This document shows, one piece after another, positions 1-9,701 of a DNA stretch of 64,000 nt. Within the stretch, counting starts at the first letter, position 1. Each line of letters opens with the position of its first letter. Position numbers and translations under genes: made by a program. The notes under the pieces are model-generated. The model ran no database searches, had not been told where the DNA came from, and worked only from the letters and a program-made list of their open reading frames with translations. This DNA comes from Petroclostridium sp. X23. Its GTDB lineage: Bacteria; Bacillota; Clostridia; SK-Y3. The stretch lies in assembly GCF_030013905.1 (NCBI RefSeq), contig NZ_CP124862.1, positions 992,001 to 1,056,000 on the forward strand. The letters run 5' to 3'.

Positions 1-36
1 TTTTGAATTCTTGTTAGTTTCATCAGATTTCATCAT
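1..36 (-). CDS. Start of a protein running off the left edge (partial)
   Basis: Only twelve codons lie in the window (Met-Met-Lys-Ser-Asp-Glu-Thr-Asn-Lys-Asn-Ser-Lys). The start is supported by AAGGGAG eight bases upstream of the first ATG. Product unknown; the hydrophilic start gives no family clue. Confidence 0.4.
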   Translation of the reverse strand, partial: MMKSDETNKNSK

Positions 37-999
37 CAATTCTGCTCCCTTTTCAACTTAATTCTTCTAGCCAATTTCAGCACAATAGTATTTTCAATTT
101 ATAACCTTACTACAATGTATTGTTAGCACTAACCAACCATATAGTATCGAAAATTGTCTATTTTTGTAAAGTATTATAATAAATAGTAGATTAGCACACA
201 TCCAACCTGATCCATAGATATTTTGAAGATCCTTATCCTGATACGTTCGCCCACTCCCCGATAAGATAGCAATTCCTAAATTCTTATAAAACTACTATAG
301 TGTCTAAACTAAAACATTTAGGTGAGCTTGCGACTTCAGTTTTTGGACTGGATAATCTGTCGGTATGCCATTCCTGGTAACTTATAGGGATTATTCCTAA
401 ATTCATTTTATTAACTAGTATTGTTGTAACAATTAATACCCAATTATCGTAGTACAAAACAAATATTTTGAAAGTTTATAATTTCTACAGAGTCATAGTT
501 TTTCTAATAAAAAGACTTCATATCTTTTTTCACCCTTTATAAGAATACAGTGCCAATAATCCAACTCTAAAAATCTTTAACCACAAAATTACGTATTCCA
601 TTCTATATTTCTCTACTACAGCTTTTACACCGAAAATGAGTACTTCTTTCACAGTTATCTCATAAACTTTTCAAATGGTCTTGGCAAAAATAAAATAATG
701 TGCGAGAATATTAAAGCAGTAAACATTTATAGATATGTACCGTATTATTCTTTGCATCTAATAAAACCTTGGCTGTATTTAAGAACAGTGTTGACATCAT
801 AAAAATATCGGCTTGTAGGGAACGGTTCTAAACCATTCCGTTTGTGAAATCCGTAGATGTTTTTTGCTGAACGGTTATGAACTGTCTCTTACGATGTAAT
901 GTCACTGCAGCATGTTCCATCATATTGGAATATATAAACAACTCCAATTTTTAACAATATTCTTAAATGTAGCCTAAAAATTTTGATGGGGGAACTATT
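37..999. other. Long AT-rich region without a recognisable gene
   Basis: Apart from the start site of the leftward partial gene and the ribosome-binding site of the MATE gene, no reading frame with a credible start is seen. One small hairpin (819-839) resembles the REP-like repeat near 2.8 kb. The region may be decayed sequence; nothing in it is identified. Confidence 0.5.
819..839. repeat. Small imperfect hairpin, REP-like
   Basis: GGAACGGTT and AACCATTCC form a 9-bp stem with one mismatch around a three-base loop. The GGAACGGTT core resembles the GGGGACGGTTC arm of the larger palindrome at 2765-2841, so it may be a degenerate relative. Confidence 0.35.
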
Positions 1000-2349
1000 A
1001 TGAACTATATAAAAAAGAACAAACAGCTAATAAAATCAGTGTTATCTATATCGTTGCCAGCAATCGGTGAAATGAGCCTAAATACCTTAGTGGGCATAGC
1101 GGACACACTGATGATCAGCTACTTTATTAGTGCTGAAGCACTGACGGCTGCCGGATATGCCAATCAAATATTTTTTACAATAATTTTTGTTTTTTCTTCA
1201 TTTAATGTAGGTGCAACAGCCATGATTTCGAGAAATTACGGCGAAAAAAATTATTCCAGGCTTAACCAGATACTTGGGCAAAATATGACATTAAATATTG
1301 TAATTGGAATGATCATCATGCTGTTATCCCTTACCTTCGGCCATCAGTTTATGAAAATATTTGATACCTCCCGTTCAATATTGAATATGGGTACGTCTTA
1401 CTTTAATATTGTATCCTATAGCCTTGTTTTTATGTTTATCTCCTTTGCCGCTGCTGCAAGCCTAAGAGGAGTAAGCGATACGCGAACGCCTATGCTGATC
1501 ACACTCATTACGAATATTCTAAACATCATAGGCAATTATGTATTGATGACCGGCTTTTGGATTTTTCCGAATATGGGTATTGATGGAGCTGCAGTCTCCA
1601 CTACCCTCTCCCGTTTAATCGGTGTGCTGCTGTATGCGTTTGTGCTTTTAAACGGCAGACATCACTTAAAGCTGTTGTATAAGAATTTAAGAGCCTCAAC
1701 AGATATTTTAAAGCCGCTGTGGAACTTCAGCTATACAGCAGGTATTGAGCAACTTCTGATGCAAGTATCCTTTGTAGCAGTCAGTGTCATTATCTCATCA
1801 TTAGATACAACTTCCGAAGCAGCCTTTCGTATCTTGTTGAATATAGAATCATTATCTTTCATGCCTGCAATAGGATTTTCCATTGCTGCTGCTTCATTAG
1901 TTGGAAAATCCCTAGGGGAACAGGATCAGGAAAAGGCATTGCATACCGGATATATAAGCTGTGGTCTGGGAATTATATGGGGAATATTTATTGGATTGAT
2001 ATTCGCGCTGTTCCCTTCACAAATCATTGGTTTTTTTACTAATGATAGAGATATCATTAATGCCTCCATCAGCACAATGTTGCTTGCCGGTCTTGACCAG
2101 CCTTTTCTCGGATTTATTATCATCATATCAGGTGCGCTGAGAGGAGCAGGAGATACAAAATCTGTAATGGTATTAAACTCATTTAGACTATGGGTTGTTT
2201 TTGTACCATTATGCTATATTTTTGTCACCTTTCTGGGTATGGGAATCATTAGTGTTTGGGTTTCCGAGCTTTGTGCCCTAATAATATTCAACTTCATTCT
2301 ATTTAAGAGATTTCAAAGTGAAAAATGGTCAAACATTGATATTAATTAA
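1000..2349 (+). CDS. MATE family efflux transporter
   Basis: A 449-aa polytopic membrane protein of the usual MATE length (about 450 aa, 12 helices in two homologous halves). The start ISLPAIGEMSLNTLVGIADT and the AASLRGVSDTRTPM and ALRGAGDTKSVM loops, one in each half, are typical of MATE proteins. The family exports cationic drugs or metabolites using Na+ or H+ gradients; the substrate here is unknown. GGGGGA lies seven bases before the ATG. It is the only plus-strand gene in the first 15 kb and is probably monocistronic. Confidence 0.9.
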   Translation: MNYIKKNKQLIKSVLSISLPAIGEMSLNTLVGIADTLMISYFISAEALTAAGYANQIFFTIIFVFSSFNVGATAMISRNYGEKNYSRLNQILGQNMTLNIVIGMIIMLLSLTFGHQFMKIFDTSRSILNMGTSYFNIVSYSLVFMFISFAAAASLRGVSDTRTPMLITLITNILNIIGNYVLMTGFWIFPNMGIDGAAVSTTLSRLIGVLLYAFVLLNGRHHLKLLYKNLRASTDILKPLWNFSYTAGIEQLLMQVSFVAVSVIISSLDTTSEAAFRILLNIESLSFMPAIGFSIAAASLVGKSLGEQDQEKALHTGYISCGLGIIWGIFIGLIFALFPSQIIGFFTNDRDIINASISTMLLAGLDQPFLGFIIIISGALRGAGDTKSVMVLNSFRLWVVFVPLCYIFVTFLGMGIISVWVSELCALIIFNFILFKRFQSEKWSNIDIN

Positions 2350-2405
2350 GTCGTTATGCTGGTTTTTACAGGAAAAATTTCCAATTCACACAGGTGAACA
2401 CAGGC

Positions 2406-2465
2406 ACCACACGGGGACAGGTACCTTGTGTTAGGCGACCACACGTGAGCAGGTACCTTGTGTTA
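2406..2465. repeat. Two tandem 28-bp near-identical units
   Basis: Units at 2406-2433 and 2438-2465 begin ACCACACG and end CAGGTACCTTGTGTTA; they differ only in the middle (GGGA versus TGAG). They sit 60 bp after the MATE stop codon. The GGGGACAGG core recalls the intergenic repeat at 2765-2841. No coding role is apparent. Confidence 0.6.
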
Positions 2466-2764
2466 TTAGACTTTAACAAATGTAATATTCCCAATGATTT
2501 TATTTGCTTGAATATCAAAGTTTGTAAAAAAGCTAACCAAACATGTTATGCCTGCCAGGAAAAACAGAAAATATGAGCGCCCAACAAGGCATAAGCCTAA
2601 ATATGGGCGCATCAATAAAAAAATATTATAGGGCGATAGCATGCAAATTTGAGTTACCATAATTCGGTATCTTAAGTTGACAACATTGCAGGGTCGTCCG
2701 CCCCTACAAAACTCACTTTATATAGATAAAAAACTCTAAAAGTAAAAATTGGAGCACGGAAGTA

Positions 2765-2841
2765 GGAATGCTACTTGGGGACGGTTCGTCTGTGGCATAT
2801 GATTTTCATGCTACTGAGGAACTGTCCCCATGTGGCATTCC
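2765..2841. repeat. Intergenic palindromic element (REP-like)
   Basis: Arms at 2765-2787 and 2819-2841 are inverted repeats matching at 20 of 23 positions, around a 31-bp centre. Each contains GGGGAC followed by GTTC or AGTTC. It lies between convergent genes (MATE and HyuB) with no T-tract on either side, so it looks more like a mobile palindromic repeat than a plain terminator. Confidence 0.6.
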
Positions 2842-2955
2842 AGTAAGAATATTTCTAACTTTACAATTAACTATCTATAGTAGTGTGTTGTAATAAAGTT
2901 TAACTTTAAATTTGGTTATCTATATTCTGGAGCATTGCAGAATATATGAATCCGT

Positions 2956-4713
2956 TCACTTTTTGCGAAGTTTTTCTGTTTCTGCTTCATCAATGGAGTA
3001 AACATCATCTTCATCGCAATGAATCACTACTTTATAGTCCTCTAAGGCACTCTTGAGTGATATCTTTTCATCAACAACATCATTGAGAACCTTTTGAGGT
3101 AGTCTCTTTATAGGTTCTCCATAACCACCCGAGCCTGGTGTTAAGACCCTGATTACATCACCTTGTTTCACCGGCCTGCCGGTACACTTTGACGGCAGAC
3201 GTGATTCATTGCCATCTGTTTCAATGTGATAGAACGCACCACCTAGTCCGTCATGACCACTTTCCAAGCCCCAAGGTGCAAATTTATGACGGTCCCCCAG
3301 GCCTGTGTACGATACTCCCTCTCCCACAATTTCAAATTCCCGGTGTATGCCAAGTCCGCCCCTGAATTCTCCCGCACCACCTGAATCCTTACGCAAACCA
3401 TACTTTTTCACCATGATAATGGGAAATTCTATTTCCAGTGCTTCAACAGGCATATTAGAAGTATTGGTCATATGAACCTGAACGCCGCTCAAGCCATCAG
3501 CATGACGACTCGCCCCGGAACCGCCAGCGATTGCTTCATGATAGATGTAAAAGTGATCCGGATTATTAGGCACACTCCCTGTAAACACAGCTGTTGTACA
3601 AGCACCATTACATCCGGCAATGATGCGTTCAGGCACAACAGGTGCAAGTGCACCAAATATAACATCCGGTAGTCTCTGGCAAGTGTCAATCATAACACCT
3701 ACAGGTGCCGGGTGAGTTGCACATACTAAACAACCCGGAGGCGCGTAGACCTTAAATGCTCTATAAATGCCTGCATTTGACGGAACGTCTGGACCTACAA
3801 GCGCTTTCAGGGAATAAAAAACGGTTGCCAGTAGTGAATTGTAAGGGACGTTGATTGGCGCTTCCACTTGATCGCATGTACCGGTAAAGTCAAAATTCAT
3901 AAAATCATCCTTGATAGTAATTTTTACACTAATCGGAAGAGGATCCGGATATTTAGGTCCTGCACTGTCCATATAATCGGTAAAAATATATACACCGTCT
4001 TTCAAGTTTTTTATGGCTGTACGCAATCTGCGTTCGGCATAATTCTGAAGTGCCTCCATGCAGTCTAGAAGCAAGTCGTTATACCGTTCATATGCTTCCC
4101 GCAATCTACGTATACCAATATGGTTCGCAGAAATTTGCGCAATAATATCTCCGTAACGCTCCTTTGGTACACGGGTGTTTGCAATAATAACATCAAGGAC
4201 GCTATCCAGTACCACGCCATTCTGGCATATGCGGATAATTGGAAGCTTCAAGCCTTCCTGAAAAATACTTACCGCATTACCTGACGTACTGCCAGGAACC
4301 TTGCCGCCAATATCTGAATGATGCGCCATATTTATAATCCATCCAAGTAATTTTGATCCTTGAAATGCTGGAGCTGCAACAACAATATCGGGCAAGTGGT
4401 TTCCTCCACCATTATATGGATCGTTTCCAACAAACATATCACCCGGCTTGATTTGCTCTTTTGGAAACTTTTTATAAAGTTCTTGCACAAATGTGAGTAG
4501 TGAACCCAAATGAATTGCAAGATTTTCTGCTTGTGCAACCATGTTCCCGTAAGGGTCTACAACCGCCGAAGAAACATCCCGTCTTTCTTTTATATTTGTA
4601 GAATAAGCACTTTTAATGATGGCCATCGTTGTTTCTTCTGCAATAGACAACAACAGGTTACCAATGATTTCAACGGTTATGGCGTCTGCCTTTTTTTCAA
4701 TATGGCAACTCAT
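2956..4713 (-). CDS. hyuB: Hydantoinase/oxoprolinase B subunit (HyuB)
   Basis: A 585-aa cytosolic protein matching HyuB (N-methylhydantoinase B, acetone/acetophenone carboxylase family), with the Gly/Asn/Asp-rich FVGNDPYNGGGNHLPDIVV and MAHHSDIGG segments near residues 90-135 and the RGGLGIHREFEI segment toward the end. It partners HyuA in ATP-dependent opening or carboxylation of cyclic amides or ketones. Its ATG shares one base with the hyuA stop (TAATG), so translation is coupled. Substrate not predictable from sequence; hydantoin or 5-oxoproline-like compounds are the default. Confidence 0.88.
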   Translation of the reverse strand: MSCHIEKKADAITVEIIGNLLLSIAEETTMAIIKSAYSTNIKERRDVSSAVVDPYGNMVAQAENLAIHLGSLLTFVQELYKKFPKEQIKPGDMFVGNDPYNGGGNHLPDIVVAAPAFQGSKLLGWIINMAHHSDIGGKVPGSTSGNAVSIFQEGLKLPIIRICQNGVVLDSVLDVIIANTRVPKERYGDIIAQISANHIGIRRLREAYERYNDLLLDCMEALQNYAERRLRTAIKNLKDGVYIFTDYMDSAGPKYPDPLPISVKITIKDDFMNFDFTGTCDQVEAPINVPYNSLLATVFYSLKALVGPDVPSNAGIYRAFKVYAPPGCLVCATHPAPVGVMIDTCQRLPDVIFGALAPVVPERIIAGCNGACTTAVFTGSVPNNPDHFYIYHEAIAGGSGASRHADGLSGVQVHMTNTSNMPVEALEIEFPIIMVKKYGLRKDSGGAGEFRGGLGIHREFEIVGEGVSYTGLGDRHKFAPWGLESGHDGLGGAFYHIETDGNESRLPSKCTGRPVKQGDVIRVLTPGSGGYGEPIKRLPQKVLNDVVDEKISLKSALEDYKVVIHCDEDDVYSIDEAETEKLRKK

Positions 4714-6779
4714 TATTTTCCACCTCCATTATACCATAATCTTAGATTATAAAACCCATCCGTTTTTGCATGCCATCCCGGAGGAATAACGATGGTTGTA
4801 TCCATTTGCTCAACAATTGCAGGTCCGTTAATGCTGGAACCAGGTTTCACATTTTGTCTTAAATAAACATTGCTCTCAATATAATCATTCTCGCCCTGAT
4901 AGAAAACTTTTCTCGTCTCCAATGCCTCAGGCATTTGTAAATTTGTATCAATTGGCTGTTCATCCTGCTTAGGTTTACCAATAATACCGATTGCAGATAG
5001 TCGGTAATTAACAATTTGAATTCTATTTTTTTCATTATAATAACCGTACTTCTTTTCGTGTTCTTGATGAAAATCGCTGATTATCTCCTGCAAAATTTCC
5101 TCTGTTATCTCGCAATCAGGAAGAGAAATAGTAATTTCATAATTCTGATATTCATAGCGGGCATCAACAAAACGCTGATATCTTCTAAGATCTTCAGGTA
5201 CTTTTTCTCGAATGAGCATGTTTTTGCCTTCATCCAACATAGCAACAAAAATTTCATTCATTGCTCCTATGTTTTCCTTATTGGCAATCATGATATTGGA
5301 TCGACTCAGGTCAAATTTACTGTCAGCCATTAAAAGGCCGAGTGAGCAAAGTGTTCCGGGAGATGGAGGAATGATAATGCTACTTATTCCAAGCTCACGT
5401 GCCATCTCACAACAATGAAGAGGACCGGCCCCTCCAAAGGCCATTAACGTGAATTCACGAATATCATATCCGCGTTCTACAGATACCAGACGAACCGCAC
5501 GCATCATTCCTGAGTTGACAACAGAAATAACACCATTTGCAGCTTCGATAATATCTAATTTGGCCTTGTCACATATATGCTCCTTTAAAGCTGTACGTGC
5601 TTTATCGATATATACATCCATACGTCCGCCGAGAATTTTCTTTTGATTGAGTTTTCCGAGCAAAATATTTGCATCGGTAACTGTCGGAAGTGTACCCCCT
5701 AACCCGTAGCATGCCGGACCGGGTCTCGCACCCGCACTTTCGGGACCAACTTTTAAAGCACCCCCATCATCTATGTAGGCAATACTGCCACCGCCTGCAC
5801 CAATTGTAACAATATCTATCATTGGTATCCTTGCAGGATAACCTTCAATTAAACGTTCTGTGGAAAGCTGCGGCTCGCCGTTTTCGATCAGACTGATATC
5901 AGCACTTGTTCCCCCCATATCAAATGTAATAATCTTGTCGCATTCACACTGCTTGCCAATATAGACGGCACCGATAACACCCGCACTCGGACCGGAAACG
6001 GCTGTTTTGATCGGGGAATCGATGGTTTCAGATATGGAAATAATACTGCCGTTAGAGTGTGTAATATATGGATGAACAGTGATGCCGGCTTCTTTAATAT
6101 ATCTCTCGAAGTTGTTGACATACTTTTTCATTACAGGCCCCAGATACGCATTAAGCACCGTCGTACTCATACGGGAGAACTCTCGGAATTCCGGAATCAA
6201 ATCACTAGAAATGGAAACATAAACCTCCGGGCATATCTCATCTATAATTTCCCTAATCCTACGTTCATGAATAGGATTGATAAAGGAAAAAACTGTACAA
6301 ACTGCAATTGCATCTACCTTTTGCTTCTTCAAGTATTGTACGACTTTGTATGTGTTTTCCTCATCCAAAGGGGTCTTAATGCTGCCATCATACCGCACTC
6401 TTTCTTTTACCTCAACCTTTAATCCTGCGGGAATTAACGGCTGAGGCTTTGATTTTAGCAAATCATAAAGCGAAGGCCTCTTTTGCCAGCCAATCTCCAT
6501 CAAATCTTTAAAGCCTTCTGTTGTAATCAAGCCTATGCGAGAACCCTTTTTCTCAATCAAGGCATTTGTTGCAACAGTAGTACCGTGTGCAAGATAAGAC
6601 ACTTCCTCAGGCTTTATATTATACAAACGCATTATTTTTTCAACACCTGTAACAATTGCAATTGAAGGATCTTCAGGTGTGGAAGGATGCTTATAATGAA
6701 ATAACTTTTCACTCTGAGTATTAAATATCGAAAAGTCAGTAAATGTCCCGCCAACATCAACACCAATCATATAGCTCAT
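4713..6779 (-). CDS. hyuA: Hydantoinase/oxoprolinase A subunit (HyuA)
   Basis: A 688-aa actin/hexokinase-fold ATPase subunit. The start reads GVDVGGTFTDF (phosphate-1 loop), followed by AHGTTVATNALIE, a second phosphate motif DMGGTSADI and the glycine-rich GAGGGSIAYID and GARPGPACYG blocks, all family hallmarks. With HyuB it forms the ATP-dependent hydantoinase/oxoprolinase-type enzyme. It follows the ABC transporter genes on the same strand, so the imported compound is probably its substrate or precursor. Confidence 0.9.
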   Translation of the reverse strand: MSYMIGVDVGGTFTDFSIFNTQSEKLFHYKHPSTPEDPSIAIVTGVEKIMRLYNIKPEEVSYLAHGTTVATNALIEKKGSRIGLITTEGFKDLMEIGWQKRPSLYDLLKSKPQPLIPAGLKVEVKERVRYDGSIKTPLDEENTYKVVQYLKKQKVDAIAVCTVFSFINPIHERRIREIIDEICPEVYVSISSDLIPEFREFSRMSTTVLNAYLGPVMKKYVNNFERYIKEAGITVHPYITHSNGSIISISETIDSPIKTAVSGPSAGVIGAVYIGKQCECDKIITFDMGGTSADISLIENGEPQLSTERLIEGYPARIPMIDIVTIGAGGGSIAYIDDGGALKVGPESAGARPGPACYGLGGTLPTVTDANILLGKLNQKKILGGRMDVYIDKARTALKEHICDKAKLDIIEAANGVISVVNSGMMRAVRLVSVERGYDIREFTLMAFGGAGPLHCCEMARELGISSIIIPPSPGTLCSLGLLMADSKFDLSRSNIMIANKENIGAMNEIFVAMLDEGKNMLIREKVPEDLRRYQRFVDARYEYQNYEITISLPDCEITEEILQEIISDFHQEHEKKYGYYNEKNRIQIVNYRLSAIGIIGKPKQDEQPIDTNLQMPEALETRKVFYQGENDYIESNVYLRQNVKPGSSINGPAIVEQMDTTIVIPPGWHAKTDGFYNLRLWYNGGGK

Positions 6780-6998
6780 TTCAAACTCACCTTTCTCATA
6801 AAATATTAATGATAAAGCTGTGAACCCTAAACTGCTTTAATATTGCAGTGGCTCCACAAACCTAGACGATTCATATTTTCTAGAAAAAATCAAGCGGATA
6901 GTAACAATAGTTGTAGTTCATACCTGCAATTTAATTCCTAATGATTTCATTCATAAGAATTCCTCGGGTACAGCTTGCTATAAAAAAGCGAAGTATTA

Positions 6999-7035
6999 CG
7001 GTAAATGCCGACCTATAAAAACGCAACATTTACCG
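6999..7035. other. Intercistronic stem-loop between the binding-protein gene and hyuA
   Basis: CGGTAAATG (6999-7007) and CATTTACCG (7027-7035) form a perfect 9-bp stem in the 291-bp gap after the substrate-binding-protein stop codon. No T-tract follows on the minus strand, so it may protect the 3' end of the abundant binding-protein message or attenuate hyuAB. The rest of the gap holds nothing recognisable. Confidence 0.4.
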
Positions 7036-7070
7036 CTGATTTATATAGCTGGATACAAGAATCCTAAATC

Positions 7071-8666
7071 TTACTTACTCAATGATATATCTTCAAGAAT
7101 AAGTCCGCTCTGAGATAAACAAAGATAACCCGGACGTTGAGCAAAACCGTTTACATTTACTCTCATCGCAGAGGTTTGTTCACGCCAGTTAAGAAATACA
7201 TGTGGTGATAATTCAAGCAAACGGTCAATTAACTGCTCATAAATCTTGCCCCTTTGAGTTTCATCTAATGTTTTTCTGCCCTCCATCAATAAACGATCCA
7301 CTTCCGCATCGGCAAAATCAGCAGATTTATTAAAGGTATGTGCCCCGCTCTGCATAAAGTTTGACAGCCAGTCAGGATCCGAATAGTCACCAGTCATCGC
7401 ATTAATGAAAATGTCATAATTTTTTTCACCGACTTTTGACATACGGGTTGCCCAATCGGGAAGATCAAGTGTAAGCTCAATCCCAATCTTTTTCAAATCA
7501 CTCTGTACCGCAATTGCAGTCTGCTGATGCATAGAATAACTGGATGAACTTAGAAGTCTGCAGGAAAATCCATTTGGATATCCTGCGTCAGCCAGCAGTT
7601 TTTTGGCTTTTTCGATATTGTATTCAAAATACTTTGTCTGTGAAGAATTGTATCCCAGAAAGCCTTCATTGAAAACAAAACCGTAACAGGGTGTACCACG
7701 TCCATTAAAAGCGGTGTTGATAACATTGTCACGATTAATTGCATAGGAAATAGCCTGACGTACCTTCGGATCATCCAACGGCTTAACATTTGTATTGAAT
7801 GAAAGAATCATAACCGGACCATTCTGCTGGTCAAGTTTTATTTCAGGATCATTTTCAAGGGATGGTATATCCTTCCATGGCACATAATCGATAAGGTCAA
7901 CTTCACCGGATTTTAATGCATTTGTCCTTGCATCATCGTCCGCATAAAAAGAAAATTCAATCCTATCTACTTTGGGCTTATTATCCACATAATAGTCACG
8001 AAAAGCCTCTACAATGATATTCTGTCCCTTATTCCATTCAACGAATTTGAAGGGACCCGCACCCATAGGTTCCGTATCAAGATTACTGTCATGTGCTTCC
8101 GTGTAGGACTTGCTTAAAATCGCAGATTCAGGAAGTGCCAAATAGTGTTTAAAAGGCGCACATTCTTCTTTTAATGCAAAAATGATTGTTTTGTCATCTG
8201 GTGTTTCCATCCTATCAATGATAGACAACTCATGGCGAAAAGATGCACCATATTCCGGATTTAAAATTCTTTCAAAGGAAAACTTTACATCCTCTGAAGT
8301 CAATGTGTCTCCATTGTGAAATTTGACATCTCTCAGTTTAATTGTATACGTTTTATTGTCTGATCCAACATCTACAGATTCTGCAATATCGGTGATTATT
8401 TCCCCATCCTTTGTATATGTCATCAGTCCACGATACATGCTTTGTGTAATAATACGTTTTGCTATCCCCTGTGCCAAGACAGGTTCAAGAATTGCAGGTT
8501 CCGCTGACAAACCGTATCTTAATATACCTCCACCCTTCTCGCTTTGTGAGACATTGCCGCTATCCTGTGAAGAAGGTGTCGTGCCGGTATTCGTTTTCCC
8601 GCAGCCGGAGAACAAAACCATCACAGAAACTAACATGACTATCAAACTTTTTCCACCTGTTTTCAT
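7071..8666 (-). CDS. ABC transporter peptide-type substrate-binding lipoprotein
   Basis: A 531-aa SBP_bac_5 (OppA/DppA) protein. The start at 8666 is chosen over a longer frame (to 8792) because AAAGGAGG precedes it and the product then begins with a lipoprotein signal: Lys-rich head, hydrophobic core VMLVSVMVLFSGC with the lipobox Cys at about residue 20, then a Ser/Thr-rich linker. The GGGILRYGLSAEPAILEPV start of the mature domain is typical. It delivers the ligand to the permeases encoded just upstream on this strand. Confidence 0.92.
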   Translation of the reverse strand: MKTGGKSLIVMLVSVMVLFSGCGKTNTGTTPSSQDSGNVSQSEKGGGILRYGLSAEPAILEPVLAQGIAKRIITQSMYRGLMTYTKDGEIITDIAESVDVGSDNKTYTIKLRDVKFHNGDTLTSEDVKFSFERILNPEYGASFRHELSIIDRMETPDDKTIIFALKEECAPFKHYLALPESAILSKSYTEAHDSNLDTEPMGAGPFKFVEWNKGQNIIVEAFRDYYVDNKPKVDRIEFSFYADDDARTNALKSGEVDLIDYVPWKDIPSLENDPEIKLDQQNGPVMILSFNTNVKPLDDPKVRQAISYAINRDNVINTAFNGRGTPCYGFVFNEGFLGYNSSQTKYFEYNIEKAKKLLADAGYPNGFSCRLLSSSSYSMHQQTAIAVQSDLKKIGIELTLDLPDWATRMSKVGEKNYDIFINAMTGDYSDPDWLSNFMQSGAHTFNKSADFADAEVDRLLMEGRKTLDETQRGKIYEQLIDRLLELSPHVFLNWREQTSAMRVNVNGFAQRPGYLCLSQSGLILEDISLSK

Positions 8667-8748
8667 TATGCTTCCTCCTTTTTTTATTGGATCATTTATT
8701 ATAATTGGACACACTCCTGTATCCACTTGTAATACCATTTTGTTCAAG

Positions 8749-9573
8749 TTATGATTTGGTTTTAGGATCGAGAATATCGCGCAGACTGTCACCCAGAAGA
8801 TTCACCCCTAGAATCGTAGCACACAGGCAAAGCGATGGCCACAATGCATACATGGGCGCAATGGTTATATACCCTTTTGCCTCGCCAATCATCTGCCCCC
8901 ACGAAGGGGTTGGGGGTACAATTCCTATCCCTAAAAAGCTTAAACCGGACTCTAACAGAATGGCCGCGGCAATGGTTAAACTGATTTGAATAATCATCGG
9001 TGACATAATGTTAGGTAAAATGTTTTTAACTAAAATACGATAATGAGTAGCTCCGAGGGATATTTCACTCTCTACATGCTCAAGCTTTCTCACCTGCAAC
9101 GTAGATGAATACGCAATTCTGGCAAAATGGGGCATATACAAAATTCCTATAGCAACCACCAAGTTAATGACTCCGGAACCCCAAAAGGCCACCACCATCA
9201 TAGCCAAAAGAATTGGGGGAAAACACAGAACGATATCAATGATACGCATGATAATCTGTTCAACGACCTTACCGAAATATCCGGCTACAATGCCGAAACA
9301 TAGTCCTCCTGCATATGCTAGTGCAGTTGCTCCCAACGCAACCAACAATGTAGGACGTATGCCTATAATCAGACGACTCAAGATATCTCTTCCAAAGTTA
9401 TCTGTTCCTAAAGGATGCCCGGGTGCATAAGGCTGAAGTATACAACTTCCGTTAATCTCCAGAGGATCTCGTGTAATAACTAATGGTCCAATTAATGCTA
9501 CAATGAGAATTGGCAGCAATATGATTACACTAATAATAAATGTTCTATTTTGAACGCATCTTTTCAACATCAT
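8749..9573 (-). CDS. Dipeptide/oligopeptide-type ABC permease (DppC-like)
   Basis: A 274-aa inner-membrane permease with the DppC/OppC layout: one N-terminal helix (FIISVIILLPILIVALIG), a periplasmic segment with HPLGTDNFGRDILSRLI, and five more helices. The EAA loop region reads LGATHYRILVKNILPNIMSP and couples to the ATPases. The end overlaps the longer alternative frame of the binding-protein gene but not its chosen start. Confidence 0.92.
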   Translation of the reverse strand: MMLKRCVQNRTFIISVIILLPILIVALIGPLVITRDPLEINGSCILQPYAPGHPLGTDNFGRDILSRLIIGIRPTLLVALGATALAYAGGLCFGIVAGYFGKVVEQIIMRIIDIVLCFPPILLAMMVVAFWGSGVINLVVAIGILYMPHFARIAYSSTLQVRKLEHVESEISLGATHYRILVKNILPNIMSPMIIQISLTIAAAILLESGLSFLGIGIVPPTPSWGQMIGEAKGYITIAPMYALWPSLCLCATILGVNLLGDSLRDILDPKTKS

Positions 9574-9701
9574 GTTGCCCCCTCATATGGTTATTTAATT
9601 GAGCTTTGTTCAGAATAGCTCAATTAGAATCATAACAGATAAAATGCACCTGCTTTTAATGTTGTTTCCGGTTTACACCAGATATTTTAACATTGAACTG
9701 T

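Noticed and set aside
2394..2576. 60-codon plus-strand frame after the MATE gene
   Set aside because: It consists mainly of the 28-bp tandem repeat and has no start signal or recognisable sequence.
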